NCBI GenBank assembly: GCA_028710895.1
Contig: JAQTTH010000003.1
Coordinates: 310,001-374,000, forward strand
Origin: Paludibacter sp.
GTDB taxonomy: Bacteria; Bacteroidota; Bacteroidia; Bacteroidales; Paludibacteraceae
Direction: 5' to 3'
DNA length: 64,000 nt
How positions within the stretch are numbered: position 1 is the first letter of the stretch; each line of letters begins with the position of its first letter. Below, piece after piece: positions 44,691 through 53,202 of this stretch. The position numbers and the translations under genes are program-made. The notes under the pieces were generated by a model, which saw only the letters and a program-made list of their open reading frames with translations, was not told the DNA's origin and searched no databases.

Positions 44691-45641
44691 TTAATCCTCT
44701 TTGCCTGATTCAGGAGTCTCTACAACATCCGTTGTGTTTTTGTTGTTTTTCTTTTTCGACTTCCATTTTACATAAAGCATATGTATTATTCCATCAATTA
44801 ATCCAATCTTAGGTACTATAAAACTTTTAGCTCCTAAACTTTTAGCTACATCAATGTAAATGCCCGCTGCGTGAGTAATAATATCAGCTCTGTCGGGTTT
44901 GAGTTTGTACTGCTCGATTAATTCATCTACTGTATATTGTTTTAGTATTTCATTCAAATTTTCGAGTGCAACAAGTGAAAGCTTTCTGTCTCTACGAACC
45001 TTTGCTAGTGAGTTTAGTTTGATGATATTGCCTCCGGAGCCAATAATATCATTTATTGGATATTGCTCTTTGAGTAATGATAAATCAGTATGAAGTCTTT
45101 CATACTCTTCATCTTTTACTCTGTTATTGAGTAAGCGCACAGTTCCGATGTTATACGAATTCGATTGAATTAATTCGCCATTCGAAATCAAACTTATTTC
45201 AGTACTACCTCCACCCACATCAACAAAAACATAATTTTGACTTTCGTTCAGATGGTAAGCAAAATGACTTTCGTAAATTACAATTGCCTCTTCGTGTCCG
45301 TCAATAATCTCAATTTTCAATTCTGTTTCATCTTTTATTTCCTTTACTATTTCCTTGGCATTTTTAGCTTCACGCATGGCCGCAGTAGCACACACACGAT
45401 AATCGTCAACTTCGTACACTTTCATTAAATGCCTGAAAGCCTTCATTAAACGAATAAGTTTCTTTGATTTCTTTTCGTCGATTTTACCCGAAACAAATGA
45501 TTCTTGCCCCAATCGGAGCGGAACCCGTATCATCAGTTCTTTTGTGAACGATTCGGTCGGATCTTCAGGTGAGACACTCATTATTAAAAGGCGTACTGCA
45601 TTAGACCCAATGTCAATGGCAGCAAATCGAATACTATTCAT
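44691..45641 (-). CDS. ppx: Exopolyphosphatase (Ppx/GppA family)
   Basis: A 316-residue phosphatase of the ASKHA fold that removes terminal phosphates from polyphosphate or hydrolyses pppGpp. The N-terminal phosphate-binding loop AAIDIGSNAVRLLI and the second loop VFVDVGGGSTEISL are intact. It lacks the C-terminal HD domain of E. coli Ppx (513 residues), leaving only the two catalytic domains and a Lys/Glu-rich tail, the usual short form. Its start overlaps the ppk stop by 4 bp (ATGA), so synthesis and breakdown of polyphosphate are co-produced. Confidence 0.92.
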   Translation of the reverse strand: MNSIRFAAIDIGSNAVRLLIMSVSPEDPTESFTKELMIRVPLRLGQESFVSGKIDEKKSKKLIRLMKAFRHLMKVYEVDDYRVCATAAMREAKNAKEIVKEIKDETELKIEIIDGHEEAIVIYESHFAYHLNESQNYVFVDVGGGSTEISLISNGELIQSNSYNIGTVRLLNNRVKDEEYERLHTDLSLLKEQYPINDIIGSGGNIIKLNSLAKVRRDRKLSLVALENLNEILKQYTVDELIEQYKLKPDRADIITHAAGIYIDVAKSLGAKSFIVPKIGLIDGIIHMLYVKWKSKKKNNKNTTDVVETPESGKED

Positions 45642-47770
45642 AAACTTTTGATTTTAGTTGATTTATGATTGTGTTTTTTTTCTGAATTCTTTTTCTCGTA
45701 TTGTTCTTTGTATGATTTATACAGCTCCGATTGAGAAATGAATAATTCTCCGTCGGGGATATTTTGAATTTCGTTTTTTCCGGAACCATCTACTATTCGG
45801 GCTTTTAAATTGTCTCTCAGGCCATATTCAATTACCTTTTTTAGCTGTTGCTTCAGGTCAGAATCATATATGGGGGTATACACCTCAATTCTGTTATCCA
45901 GGTTACGAACCATCCAATCGGCAGAACCAATGTAGTACTTTTCATCACCACCGTTTGCAAAAATCATGATGCGTGCATGTTCGAGATAACGGTCAACAAT
46001 GCCGTAAGCTTGTATATTCTCACTTAGTTTTGGAACACCTGTTACAAGGGAACAATTCCCTCTGACTAATAGTTTGATTTCAACTCCGGCCTGTGAAGCT
46101 TCATACAGTTTGTCGATAATTTTGCCATCGACGATGTGATTTATTTTACAAAGGATGTAAGCAGGCAATCCTTTTTTTGCATTTTCAATTTCTTTCTTTA
46201 TCAGAGCAATAATCTTTTTCCTCATGTATACAGGAGAAACTACAAGCTCTTTAAACAATGGATTCAGATAAGGATGTTCAATGTAGTGAAAAACATTCTC
46301 AACATCGTCAACGATTGTTTTCTTTGCTGTCATCAGCGTAAAGTCAGTGTAAATGGTAGCTGTTCCTTCGTGGAAGTTTCCGGTGCCAATACAGGCAATA
46401 TTCCCATTTCTGGCGGATATATGAGCCAGTTTAGAATGTACTTTTAATCCATCTACTCCAAAAATCACCTTAATACCAGCATCCTGCATTTTCTTTGCCC
46501 AGTTTATATTCGACGATTCGTCGAATCGGGCCAGAAGTTCAACAACGGCTGTTACCTTTTTGCCATTCATGGCAGCGCAAATAAGTGCTTTTATTACCTT
46601 CGAATTTTTGGCAAGGCGGTAAATGCTCATTTTGATGGCTTTCACGTCCGGACTAATGGCTGCTTCACGTAGCAGACGAATAAAATTATCGAAACTGTGG
46701 TAAGGATAATGTGAGTATTGATCCTTTGAGCGAATTAATGAAATAGCACTTACTGCATTTTCGAATTCCATTAATGGAATAGGAGGTTGAGGAGCAAATT
46801 TTAAGTCGGGCCGATTGATGTTGGGGAACGACATAAAATCTTTCAAATTGTGGTATCTCGAACCTCCGATATGCGCATCTTCTTTTTCTATTTTGAGTAA
46901 CTTTTCTACGAATTTCAACAAGTCTTTGGGTATTTCCCGGTCGTACACAAACCGGATAGGTACGCCACTTTTCCTGCTTTTGATACCTTTTGATACTTTT
47001 TCGAGTATACTTTGATAAGCCGAATTGTCAAAATCCATTTCAGCGTCACGTGTGAATTTGATATTGTACGCCTCGTATGAGTCAAAGTTGAGTGAAGCAA
47101 AGATACTCGGCAAGCAAAAGCGAATAACGTCATCCAGGAACATTATGCTTGTTTTTCCATCTTCTTTTGGGAGCACGAGAAACCGGTTGAGTTCCGATGT
47201 TGGTATCTCGATAATTGCAAATTCTTTTTTTACAACTTTAGTCTTTTCTGCTTTCTGGTTTGTGATTTTCACAGCCAGAAAAACGCTTTTATCATTGAGT
47301 TCCGGCTCTTCTTTTGTTCGCGAAACCAGAATAGGGAATAAAGAGTTCATTAAAACCTCTTTGTAATAGGATTCAATGAATTGAGTTTGTTCGGGGTTCA
47401 GTTGTTTCTCGTCTACAAAGAAAATATTTTCTTTCTCAAGTTCAGCAATTAGCGAGTAGAAAGTAGATTCAAAGTCAGCAGAGTATTGTTCATTCAGTTT
47501 TAGAATTGTTTTCAGTACGGCCTTCGCATCCGATTTCACAGTTCGCACGCTGTCTTCTATTTCTATCATTCTTCGCAGAGTTGCAATTCGTACCTGAAAA
47601 AATTCATCCAGATTACTTGAATAGATAGCCAAAAAGTTCAGCCTTTCCAATAATGGAATGCTCACATCTGCAGCTTCATCTAAAATCCGACGGTTGAAAT
47701 ACATCCAGCTTATATCTCTGTTAACTGTAGTTTTTTTGGGGATAGTACGTTTCTGTGAATTTTTCACCAT
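45638..47770 (-). CDS. ppk1: Polyphosphate kinase 1
   Basis: A 710-residue enzyme that builds polyphosphate from ATP, storing phosphate and energy. N-terminal helical domain (NRDISWMYFNRRILDEA), head domain, and two PLD-like C-terminal domains. The autophosphorylated His is His445 in KVHSKLAH, and the second conserved His lies in YLEHARIMIF. It leads the ppk-ppx operon under a predicted PhoB operator (47853-47898), so polyphosphate turnover appears tied to phosphate status. Confidence 0.95.
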   Translation of the reverse strand: MVKNSQKRTIPKKTTVNRDISWMYFNRRILDEAADVSIPLLERLNFLAIYSSNLDEFFQVRIATLRRMIEIEDSVRTVKSDAKAVLKTILKLNEQYSADFESTFYSLIAELEKENIFFVDEKQLNPEQTQFIESYYKEVLMNSLFPILVSRTKEEPELNDKSVFLAVKITNQKAEKTKVVKKEFAIIEIPTSELNRFLVLPKEDGKTSIMFLDDVIRFCLPSIFASLNFDSYEAYNIKFTRDAEMDFDNSAYQSILEKVSKGIKSRKSGVPIRFVYDREIPKDLLKFVEKLLKIEKEDAHIGGSRYHNLKDFMSFPNINRPDLKFAPQPPIPLMEFENAVSAISLIRSKDQYSHYPYHSFDNFIRLLREAAISPDVKAIKMSIYRLAKNSKVIKALICAAMNGKKVTAVVELLARFDESSNINWAKKMQDAGIKVIFGVDGLKVHSKLAHISARNGNIACIGTGNFHEGTATIYTDFTLMTAKKTIVDDVENVFHYIEHPYLNPLFKELVVSPVYMRKKIIALIKKEIENAKKGLPAYILCKINHIVDGKIIDKLYEASQAGVEIKLLVRGNCSLVTGVPKLSENIQAYGIVDRYLEHARIMIFANGGDEKYYIGSADWMVRNLDNRIEVYTPIYDSDLKQQLKKVIEYGLRDNLKARIVDGSGKNEIQNIPDGELFISQSELYKSYKEQYEKKNSEKKHNHKSTKIKSL

Positions 47771-47852
47771 GATTTTGTGCTGAAATGAAATTTAGTTTTA
47801 TTTGCTTTGCGATATCAACTGATATCAAATACGGTTGAGTGCTATTAATCTA

Positions 47853-47898
47853 CAAATGTATGTTTTGCATGTTTCAACGGAGTTACATTTGCATTACA
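47853..47898 (-). promoter_or_regulatory. Predicted PhoB operator and promoter of ppk-ppx
   Basis: On the minus strand: TGTAAT, TGTAAC and TGAAAC starting at 47898, 47887 and 47876 (period 11 bp), then 10 bp, then TACATTTG at 47860-47853, an exact TAnnTTTG. A fourth half-site upstream (ATCACA) is poor. The spacing is the same as at the pst and porin promoters. Confidence 0.68.
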
Positions 47899-47975
47899 AA
47901 ATGTGTGATGTGAATTGTTGGAAGATTCACCCCGGCAATTATATTCTTATTTTGTTAGTGTCTGCTAATGTGGTC

Positions 47976-48032
47976 TTTCATAGCTTCTTCACATCTCTGT
48001 TTTAATGTTGCAATATATCCGCTGTTACTTTG
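47976..48032 (+). promoter_or_regulatory. Weak candidate PhoB operator before the metallophosphoesterase gene
   Basis: On the plus strand, in the same register: TTTCAT, CTTCAC, TGTTTT and TGCAAT at 47976, 47987, 47998 and 48009, then 10 bp, then TTACTTTG at 48025-48032. Each half-site is degenerate, so this could be chance. The promoter would start transcription near 48039, just before ATG 48050. Confidence 0.35.
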
Positions 48033-48049
48033 CAAAAAAAACAGTTTAT

Positions 48050-48937
48050 ATGAAAGACTTGAAATTTTATCCTACCATTGTTATATCCGATGTTCATCTT
48101 GGAACCGAACATTCGAAAACCCGAGAACTGGCCGATTTTCTACGTACAGTCAATTGCGATACCCTTATTATGAATGGCGACATTATTGATGGATGGCATT
48201 TGCAAAAGGGTGGAAAAGGAAAATGGAAAAAAGAACATACCGATTTCTTCAAAATCATCATGAAAATGATGGAAAATCACAATACAAAGATTATTTACGT
48301 GCGAGGCAATCACGATGATTTTATCGATCATTTAGCTCCTTTTGAATTTGCTAATCTTTCTATTGTAAAAGATTATGTACACCAGAAAAATGATAAAACC
48401 TATTACGTTGTGCATGGTGATATTTTCGACAATATAACTTCCAACATGGTTTGGCTGGCAAAGTTGGGTGATATCGGGTATACATTGTTGTTGTGGATTA
48501 ACCGCATTTACAATATCTACCGTGCCAAAAAGGGACTTGAATATTTCTCACTTTCGCAAAGTATCAAACAGAAAGTAAAATCAGCAGTTTCGTATATATC
48601 CAATTACGAAAATGAATTAGTTGCCCTTGCACGCACCCGCCATGCCGATGGTATTATTTGTGGGCACATTCACCAATCGGCCGACCGCATGATTGATGGA
48701 ATACACTACCTGAATTCGGGTGACTGGGTGGAAAGCATGACTGCCCTACTCGAACACGAAGATGGAACCTGGGAAGTATATACACACAAGCAGGCAACAT
48801 CTATTCCCGAACCACTCGAAGTGATAGAGTTTCCCACTTCCAATCAAAAGCCTATGCGTGTAGCATTTTCGAATAATATGTACGATACGCATTTTCTTTC
48901 AGATACCCGCATACTGGATAGCTATTCAAGTTTCTGA
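48050..48937 (+). CDS. Calcineurin-like metallophosphoesterase (LpxH/PlcP-like)
   Basis: A 295-residue enzyme with all metallophosphoesterase motifs: DVHLG (Asp14, His16), GDIID (Asp44), GNHDD (Asn87, His88), HGD (His122) and GHIH. Automatic annotation would call it UDP-2,3-diacylglucosamine diphosphatase. Its overall layout, with GDWVES near the C-terminus, is that of the long alphaproteobacterial relatives that include PlcP, a phospholipase C that removes phospholipid headgroups under phosphate starvation. The start 48050 is preferred to 48005, which lies before the predicted transcription start. It is followed 16 bp later by a glycosyltransferase gene, matching the plcP-agt pairing. Confidence 0.85.
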   Translation: MKDLKFYPTIVISDVHLGTEHSKTRELADFLRTVNCDTLIMNGDIIDGWHLQKGGKGKWKKEHTDFFKIIMKMMENHNTKIIYVRGNHDDFIDHLAPFEFANLSIVKDYVHQKNDKTYYVVHGDIFDNITSNMVWLAKLGDIGYTLLLWINRIYNIYRAKKGLEYFSLSQSIKQKVKSAVSYISNYENELVALARTRHADGIICGHIHQSADRMIDGIHYLNSGDWVESMTALLEHEDGTWEVYTHKQATSIPEPLEVIEFPTSNQKPMRVAFSNNMYDTHFLSDTRILDSYSSF

Positions 48938-48953
48938 CAAAAAAACATAAAAA

Positions 48954-50057
48954 ATGAAATACCTGTTTGTAGTACAAGGAGAGGGTAGAGGACATTTTAC
49001 TCAGGCACTTAGTCTGAAGAGTATGCTCGAACGTAACGGTCACGAAGTAGTGGCGGTGATGGTTGGGAGCAGTGCTAAACGAACATTACCCGGATTTTTT
49101 ACCGATAAAATTAAAACGGAGGTTATACGCTTTCAAAGTCCAAACTTTCTTCCTACTCCAAAGGGCAAAAAGTCATTCCTGTTGGCCAGCATACTCTACA
49201 ACTTATTGTTGGTTCCTGCTTATATCGGGAGTCTTTTCAGCATTCGCCGTACAATTGCCGAAAAACAACCCGATGTGGTTATCAATTTCTACGAACTGTT
49301 GTGTGGTATAACCTACGGGGTATTTAACCCCAAAGTTCCTATGGTCAATGTGGCGCATCAATACTATTTTCTGACACCCGATTTCAGGTATTCGGGCGAA
49401 AATAAAGCTCAGTTTCAATTACTGAACCTCTATTCCCGCATGACGGCACTGAATGCGCAGCGCATTTTGGCTTTATCATTTCGCATTAAAGAACATTCCT
49501 ATTTCGGAAAAATTGCGATTGTTCCCCCTTTATTGCGACGAGAAATTATAAACATGAAAGTGGAGAAAGGTGATTATATACATGGTTATATGCTCAACAG
49601 TGGTTATTCCGAAGAACTTGCCGACTGGAGCAAAACTAATTCTACCGAACGACTGCACTTTTTCTGGGACAAAAAGAATGCAAATATCACTACGCAACTT
49701 ACTCCCCGACTGACAATGCACACGCTCGATGACACCTTATTCCTCGAATATATGGCGGGTTGTAAAGGCTATGCCACCACAGCTGGTTTCGAATCAGTAT
49801 GCGAGGCCATGTATCTGCAAAAACCTGTATTAATGGTTCCTACACATATCGAACAGGAATGTAACGCATTGGATGCTTTGTCGTCCAACGCCGGAGTAAC
49901 AGCCGGTTTCTTTAATCTGAATGCTTTGTTGGATTTTATTCCGACATACAACAAAACACTTGAGTTTCGCTACTGGATTCATACTGCCGAATCCCTTTTT
50001 ATGTACGAACTCACGCGTGTTGAAGCAGAAGCTTCCAATATCTTAGCCACGATGTAA
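48954..50057 (+). CDS. GT28/MurG-like glycosyltransferase
   Basis: A 367-residue glycosyltransferase with a GT-B fold. The N-terminal domain opens with FVVQGEGRGHFTQA, the glycine-rich loop with His used by MurG/MGDG synthase-type enzymes. The C-terminal donor-binding domain has GYATTAGFESVCEAMYLQKPVLMVP, then the HIEQECNA motif. The sugar donor and acceptor are unknown. It lies 16 bp after the metallophosphoesterase gene, so one transcript is likely. A lipid acceptor such as diacylglycerol would fit with a PlcP-type partner; a polysaccharide role is equally possible from sequence alone. Confidence 0.8.
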   Translation: MKYLFVVQGEGRGHFTQALSLKSMLERNGHEVVAVMVGSSAKRTLPGFFTDKIKTEVIRFQSPNFLPTPKGKKSFLLASILYNLLLVPAYIGSLFSIRRTIAEKQPDVVINFYELLCGITYGVFNPKVPMVNVAHQYYFLTPDFRYSGENKAQFQLLNLYSRMTALNAQRILALSFRIKEHSYFGKIAIVPPLLRREIINMKVEKGDYIHGYMLNSGYSEELADWSKTNSTERLHFFWDKKNANITTQLTPRLTMHTLDDTLFLEYMAGCKGYATTAGFESVCEAMYLQKPVLMVPTHIEQECNALDALSSNAGVTAGFFNLNALLDFIPTYNKTLEFRYWIHTAESLFMYELTRVEAEASNILATM

Positions 50058-50096
50058 ATCTAATTAGTAATGGATTTTTATCTTCTTTGACAAAAG

Positions 50097-50127
50097 AAAA
50101 GCCGGCTTGTGAAAGTCGGCTTTTTTG
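50097..50127. terminator. Bidirectional terminator after the glycosyltransferase gene
   Basis: AAAAGCCGGCTT pairs with AGTCGGCTTTT around a 5-nt loop, followed by TTTG. It separates the phosphate island from the convergent accessory genes. Confidence 0.88.
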
Positions 50128-50150
50128 TTTATAATCATTCAAATTCTGTT

Positions 50151-50708
50151 TTACTGTTTTCGTTTTTGCTGGCTACTTAGGTTTATTATATTTTCAAGCC
50201 GCGATAACCGTGTTTTTTCCTGTTTTGCATTCATAATCCAAAACAGGATTACTTTCTTGTAGGAAGGTGCCTGTGCATTGAAAAACTCCCAGGCCGGAAG
50301 ATTTGCTTTAAACAATTTCTCATATTCCGGTTCCAACACCACCGGTTCATCTTCATAGGAATATATCCGCGATCTGTGTTCCTTTCTCAGGTCGAATACT
50401 TTTTGTCCTTCGGGAGTCATCAATCCGGCTTGCGTGAGTTCTTCCACCTTCTTTATGTTGATAGCACTCCAGATACTTGTACTCCTTCGGGGTGTAAACC
50501 GGATGGAGTAACTTTCTTCGTCAATTGATCTGCGCACACCATCTATCCAACCAAAACAAAGTGCCTGATCGACTGACTGCGACCAGGTCATCGACGGTTT
50601 ACCGCTACCTACTTTATAGTAACCAACAACAAGTTCTGTTGCGGTTTTATGATGTTCTTGCAGCCAACTTCTGAATTCGTCCTGTGTTGCAAAAAAGAGG
50701 ATTGTCAT
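50151..50708 (-). CDS. YdeI/OmpD-associated family protein
   Basis: A 185-residue protein of the YdeI/OmpD-associated family: ATQDEFRSWLQEHHKTATELVVGYYKVGS at the N-terminus, CFGWIDGVRRSIDEESYSIRFTPRR in the middle, and a Lys/Arg-rich helical end. E. coli YdeI has been linked to polymyxin and bacteriocin tolerance, but the biochemical role is not known. It has no signal peptide, so it is cytoplasmic. It is the most distal gene of the minus-strand accessory run; the upstream gap is 64 bp. Confidence 0.82.
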   Translation of the reverse strand: MTILFFATQDEFRSWLQEHHKTATELVVGYYKVGSGKPSMTWSQSVDQALCFGWIDGVRRSIDEESYSIRFTPRRSTSIWSAINIKKVEELTQAGLMTPEGQKVFDLRKEHRSRIYSYEDEPVVLEPEYEKLFKANLPAWEFFNAQAPSYKKVILFWIMNAKQEKTRLSRLENIINLSSQQKRKQ

Positions 50709-50772
50709 GGTTTATTGTTTATCAAGCTTAATTTGATCTCTTAATTATTTGTGTAGTACATGTTGTTGTTTA

Positions 50773-51345
50773 CTATAAGTCTTTCAGGTAGTTCTGAATA
50801 TCTTTCCGAAGGATTTTCAATGCAAATTCCTTAGAAACAGGTCCGTAACTTCCATCCTGAAGGGTTTGAAACCAATAACATGTTTCTTTGAGGAGAAATA
50901 TACTTTTTCTAGGCAATGGTATGCTCATCCAATTCTCGGATGTATTTGAGCTGGAAGGGTTCACATCAAATATATATTGCACATAACCATATTCTTTTTC
51001 GTTTTTTAAAAAATCGCGTTCATGAGGGTCTAATGGTGCAGTGTGAGTCGCTTCATAAATAAATCCATAGAGCCTGTCACCCTTAATGAATGATACTGTG
51101 AGTACAAGAAGTTTTTTATTGTCCAGTTTGATTAAATCTCCGACACTAATATGTGTGTAATCAACTCCACTTTTCATAATTTCATCGAATATTACAGGTA
51201 TTGCATCGTACGTTCGAAGCCAATCGGTAACAGTACCAAAGCCGGATACATTGTAGTTATAATAGTTTGTACTATCAATCTCCTGTGAATATGTGTTCGT
51301 TATTATTTTTGCAAAAAGAATGAAGATAATAATGATTTTTTTCAT
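50773..51345 (-). CDS. Secreted protein of unknown function
   Basis: I do not recognise a family. The 190-residue product has a signal peptide (MKKIIIIFILFAKIITNTYS) and then a globular, mainly polar domain with no lipobox. It contains SGVDYTHISVGDLIKL and LLVLTVSFIKGDRLYGFIYEATH, which suggest alternating beta-strands. Its neighbours on both sides are same-strand short genes, so it may share their transcript. Confidence 0.65.
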   Translation of the reverse strand: MKKIIIIFILFAKIITNTYSQEIDSTNYYNYNVSGFGTVTDWLRTYDAIPVIFDEIMKSGVDYTHISVGDLIKLDNKKLLVLTVSFIKGDRLYGFIYEATHTAPLDPHERDFLKNEKEYGYVQYIFDVNPSSSNTSENWMSIPLPRKSIFLLKETCYWFQTLQDGSYGPVSKEFALKILRKDIQNYLKDL

Positions 51346-51391
51346 GGTCTGTTGACTGTTTTAGTTAGTGCATGAGTATTTTCTTTCAGGT

Positions 51392-51649
51392 TTAATCTGC
51401 CATGTCAACTAATTCTTTATACGGACTCTCGTTGAGTATTTCACTGGCCTGCTCATAATCATCTCTGTTTATAAGTATTTCGATACCTTCGTTGAGGGTA
51501 GAGCCAAGGTAAGCACTAAGAACAGACGAAGCCGGATTGTCGGACACAAGCATTGTATAGACTCCTGATTCTTCCAACACGCTTTGAATATCTTCTGCCA
51601 CTATTCTGTCTTCTACCGAAACCAGTAGTTTTAAATCGTTATCTTCCAT
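51392..51649 (-). CDS. DUF2007-type small protein
   Basis: An 85-residue protein of the DUF2007 fold: LKLLVSVEDRIVAEDIQSVLEESGV is the repeated alpha-beta unit, and the conserved INRDDYEQASEIL lies near the C-terminus. Members are often called putative signal-transducing proteins because the fold resembles ACT/PII-like sensors; there is no firm function. Cytosolic. Confidence 0.78.
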   Translation of the reverse strand: MEDNDLKLLVSVEDRIVAEDIQSVLEESGVYTMLVSDNPASSVLSAYLGSTLNEGIEILINRDDYEQASEILNESPYKELVDMAD

Positions 51650-51702
51650 GTATTCTTATTATTTCCAATTAAACAATATAGTGGTTAATTATTTATCTTC
51701 GG

Positions 51703-52140
51703 TTAAAGTTGCCCGTTGTCTGTTGGGTTGAAATCTACCATCCATTCAATACCGTATTTATCTCTAAACATGCCAAAATACGAACCCCAGGGGCTGTCTC
51801 CAATTGGCATTTCAATTTGTCCGTCAACCGAAAGTCCATTAAATAATTTATCTGCCTCTTCTTTACTTTCTGCAGTTATTATAATTTTACTTCGGTTTTC
51901 GTTTTCATTTGTCCGCCCCATGCTTTCCGGAACGTCATTTGCCATTAACATAGTTTCCCCAATAGGTAAAGCAATGTACATTATTTTATCTGCTTCATTC
52001 TCTGATACCTGGAATTCAGGGCCTGATAAGTCTTTGAAGCGCATAATGTTGGAGAACTCTCCACCAAATACAGATTTGTAAAAATTGAATGCTTCTTCGG
52101 CATTTCCGTTGAAGTTAATGTAAGGATTTATTTGTGCCAT
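51703..52140 (-). CDS. VOC superfamily protein (PhnB/glyoxalase-like)
   Basis: A 145-residue vicinal-oxygen-chelate protein with the PhnB-type opening MAQINPYINFNGNAEEAFNFY and YKSVFGGEF, and the C-terminal GIEWMVDFNP. Members bind a metal or small ligand; the substrate is unknown. A second copy, about 89% identical over its first 75 residues, lies at 53842-54278 but is frameshifted. Its 20-bp gap from the SRPBCC gene upstream suggests they are translated together. Confidence 0.85.
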   Translation of the reverse strand: MAQINPYINFNGNAEEAFNFYKSVFGGEFSNIMRFKDLSGPEFQVSENEADKIMYIALPIGETMLMANDVPESMGRTNENENRSKIIITAESKEEADKLFNGLSVDGQIEMPIGDSPWGSYFGMFRDKYGIEWMVDFNPTDNGQL

Positions 52141-52159
52141 TTTTTATTTCTTTTAATTG

Positions 52160-52609
52160 TTATGCATCCGGGATATTTGGCTCTACCAAGCGTTTTAGTT
52201 TGTCTAATGATTCTTGCCAGCCTAAATAACACATCTCAGTAGGTATTTCATCGGGTATTCCTTCCTGAGTTGCGAAAAGCTCTGTGCCGCACAAAACCTG
52301 TTTAAATTCAATTGTTGTAATCATTTGTCCCGGCAAATTGGGGTCGTCAAACCGATCGGTATATTTTATCAATTCATTCGGTCTGATTTCCAAATACTCA
52401 CCACCAAAAGAATGCCCGTTTCCGGTTGTGAAGTTTGTAAATGTCATTTTGTATGAACCACTAATTTTAAAATCCATATTATGTACTTTGCATAAAAATC
52501 CATAAGGCGGCAACCAAAAAGCCATTGCGTCGGCATCTGCGAATGCTTTAAATACTTTTTCTACCGGTGCTGTAAAAACCCGGTGAAGCTTTACATTTTT
52601 ATTTGTCAT
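52160..52609 (-). CDS. SRPBCC (AHSA1-like) protein
   Basis: A 149-residue START/Bet v1-like fold protein: the N-terminal VKLHRVFTAPVEKVFKAFAD and the AFWLPPYGF segment are AHSA1-type hallmarks, and the C-terminal helix CYLGWQESLDKLKRLVEPN closes a hydrophobic cavity. It may bind a small hydrophobic ligand. A remnant of the last codons of a second copy is found at about 54297-54315, next to the broken VOC copy. Confidence 0.84.
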   Translation of the reverse strand: MTNKNVKLHRVFTAPVEKVFKAFADADAMAFWLPPYGFLCKVHNMDFKISGSYKMTFTNFTTGNGHSFGGEYLEIRPNELIKYTDRFDDPNLPGQMITTIEFKQVLCGTELFATQEGIPDEIPTEMCYLGWQESLDKLKRLVEPNIPDA

Positions 52610-52791
52610 ATTGCTGTTTTTTTATGTTGTTAGATTTAAAACACAATTTACTATCTTAATGTTTTTTCTTCGAAATGCTGAAATTATTGCAAGGCAATTA
52701 GTTGAGGCAAAACTATCTCTACGGGAAATAACTCATTGGAAAGAAAAAATATCTATATTCAGACAAGGTAAATGTGTGAGTAAACCTTTGG

Positions 52792-53160
52792 TTATTGTCT
52801 TTTTCGAAGAATTTTTTCCATTTTCTTTGCTTTTGCCAGTTCGTCAATCAATTTGTCTAAATACCGAACTTGTCTTGTCAATGGGTTTTCAATTTCTTCT
52901 ACTCTGTACCCACAAATTACCCCGGTTATGAGTTCCGCATTTGGGTTTAGGTTTGCCTGACTGAAGAATGTTTCAAACGTTGCCTTTGAGTCGATAAGTT
53001 CCTGAAGTTTTTTGTCGTCAAAACCGGTCAACCATTCAATTACCTGATGCAATTCCGCTATTGTCCGGCCTTTGCTTTCCACTTTTTTGATGTAATACGG
53101 ATAAACAGTAGCAAATGGAATTTTTCTCATTTTCTCATCGTGTGCGGGGGTTGTTTTCAT
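52792..53160 (-). CDS. DUF2200 family protein
   Basis: A 122-residue protein matching DUF2200: RKIPFATVYPYYIKKVESKGRT, then LHQVIEWLTGFDDKKLQELI, then VICGYRVEEIENPLTRQVRYLDKL. The domain is common in small bacterial accessory genes with no known function. The C-terminus is Lys-rich. No signal peptide or membrane helix is present. Confidence 0.82.
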   Translation of the reverse strand: MKTTPAHDEKMRKIPFATVYPYYIKKVESKGRTIAELHQVIEWLTGFDDKKLQELIDSKATFETFFSQANLNPNAELITGVICGYRVEEIENPLTRQVRYLDKLIDELAKAKKMEKILRKRQ

Positions 53161-53202
53161 GCTATTTGAGTTTTTCTGATTGTTATGTTCTTTTCCTACG
53201 CT

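Noticed and set aside
48050-48937. Confident assignment as LpxH of lipid A synthesis
   Set aside because: The metal motifs fit both groups; context and the GDWVES end favour a PlcP-like reading, so no gene symbol was given.
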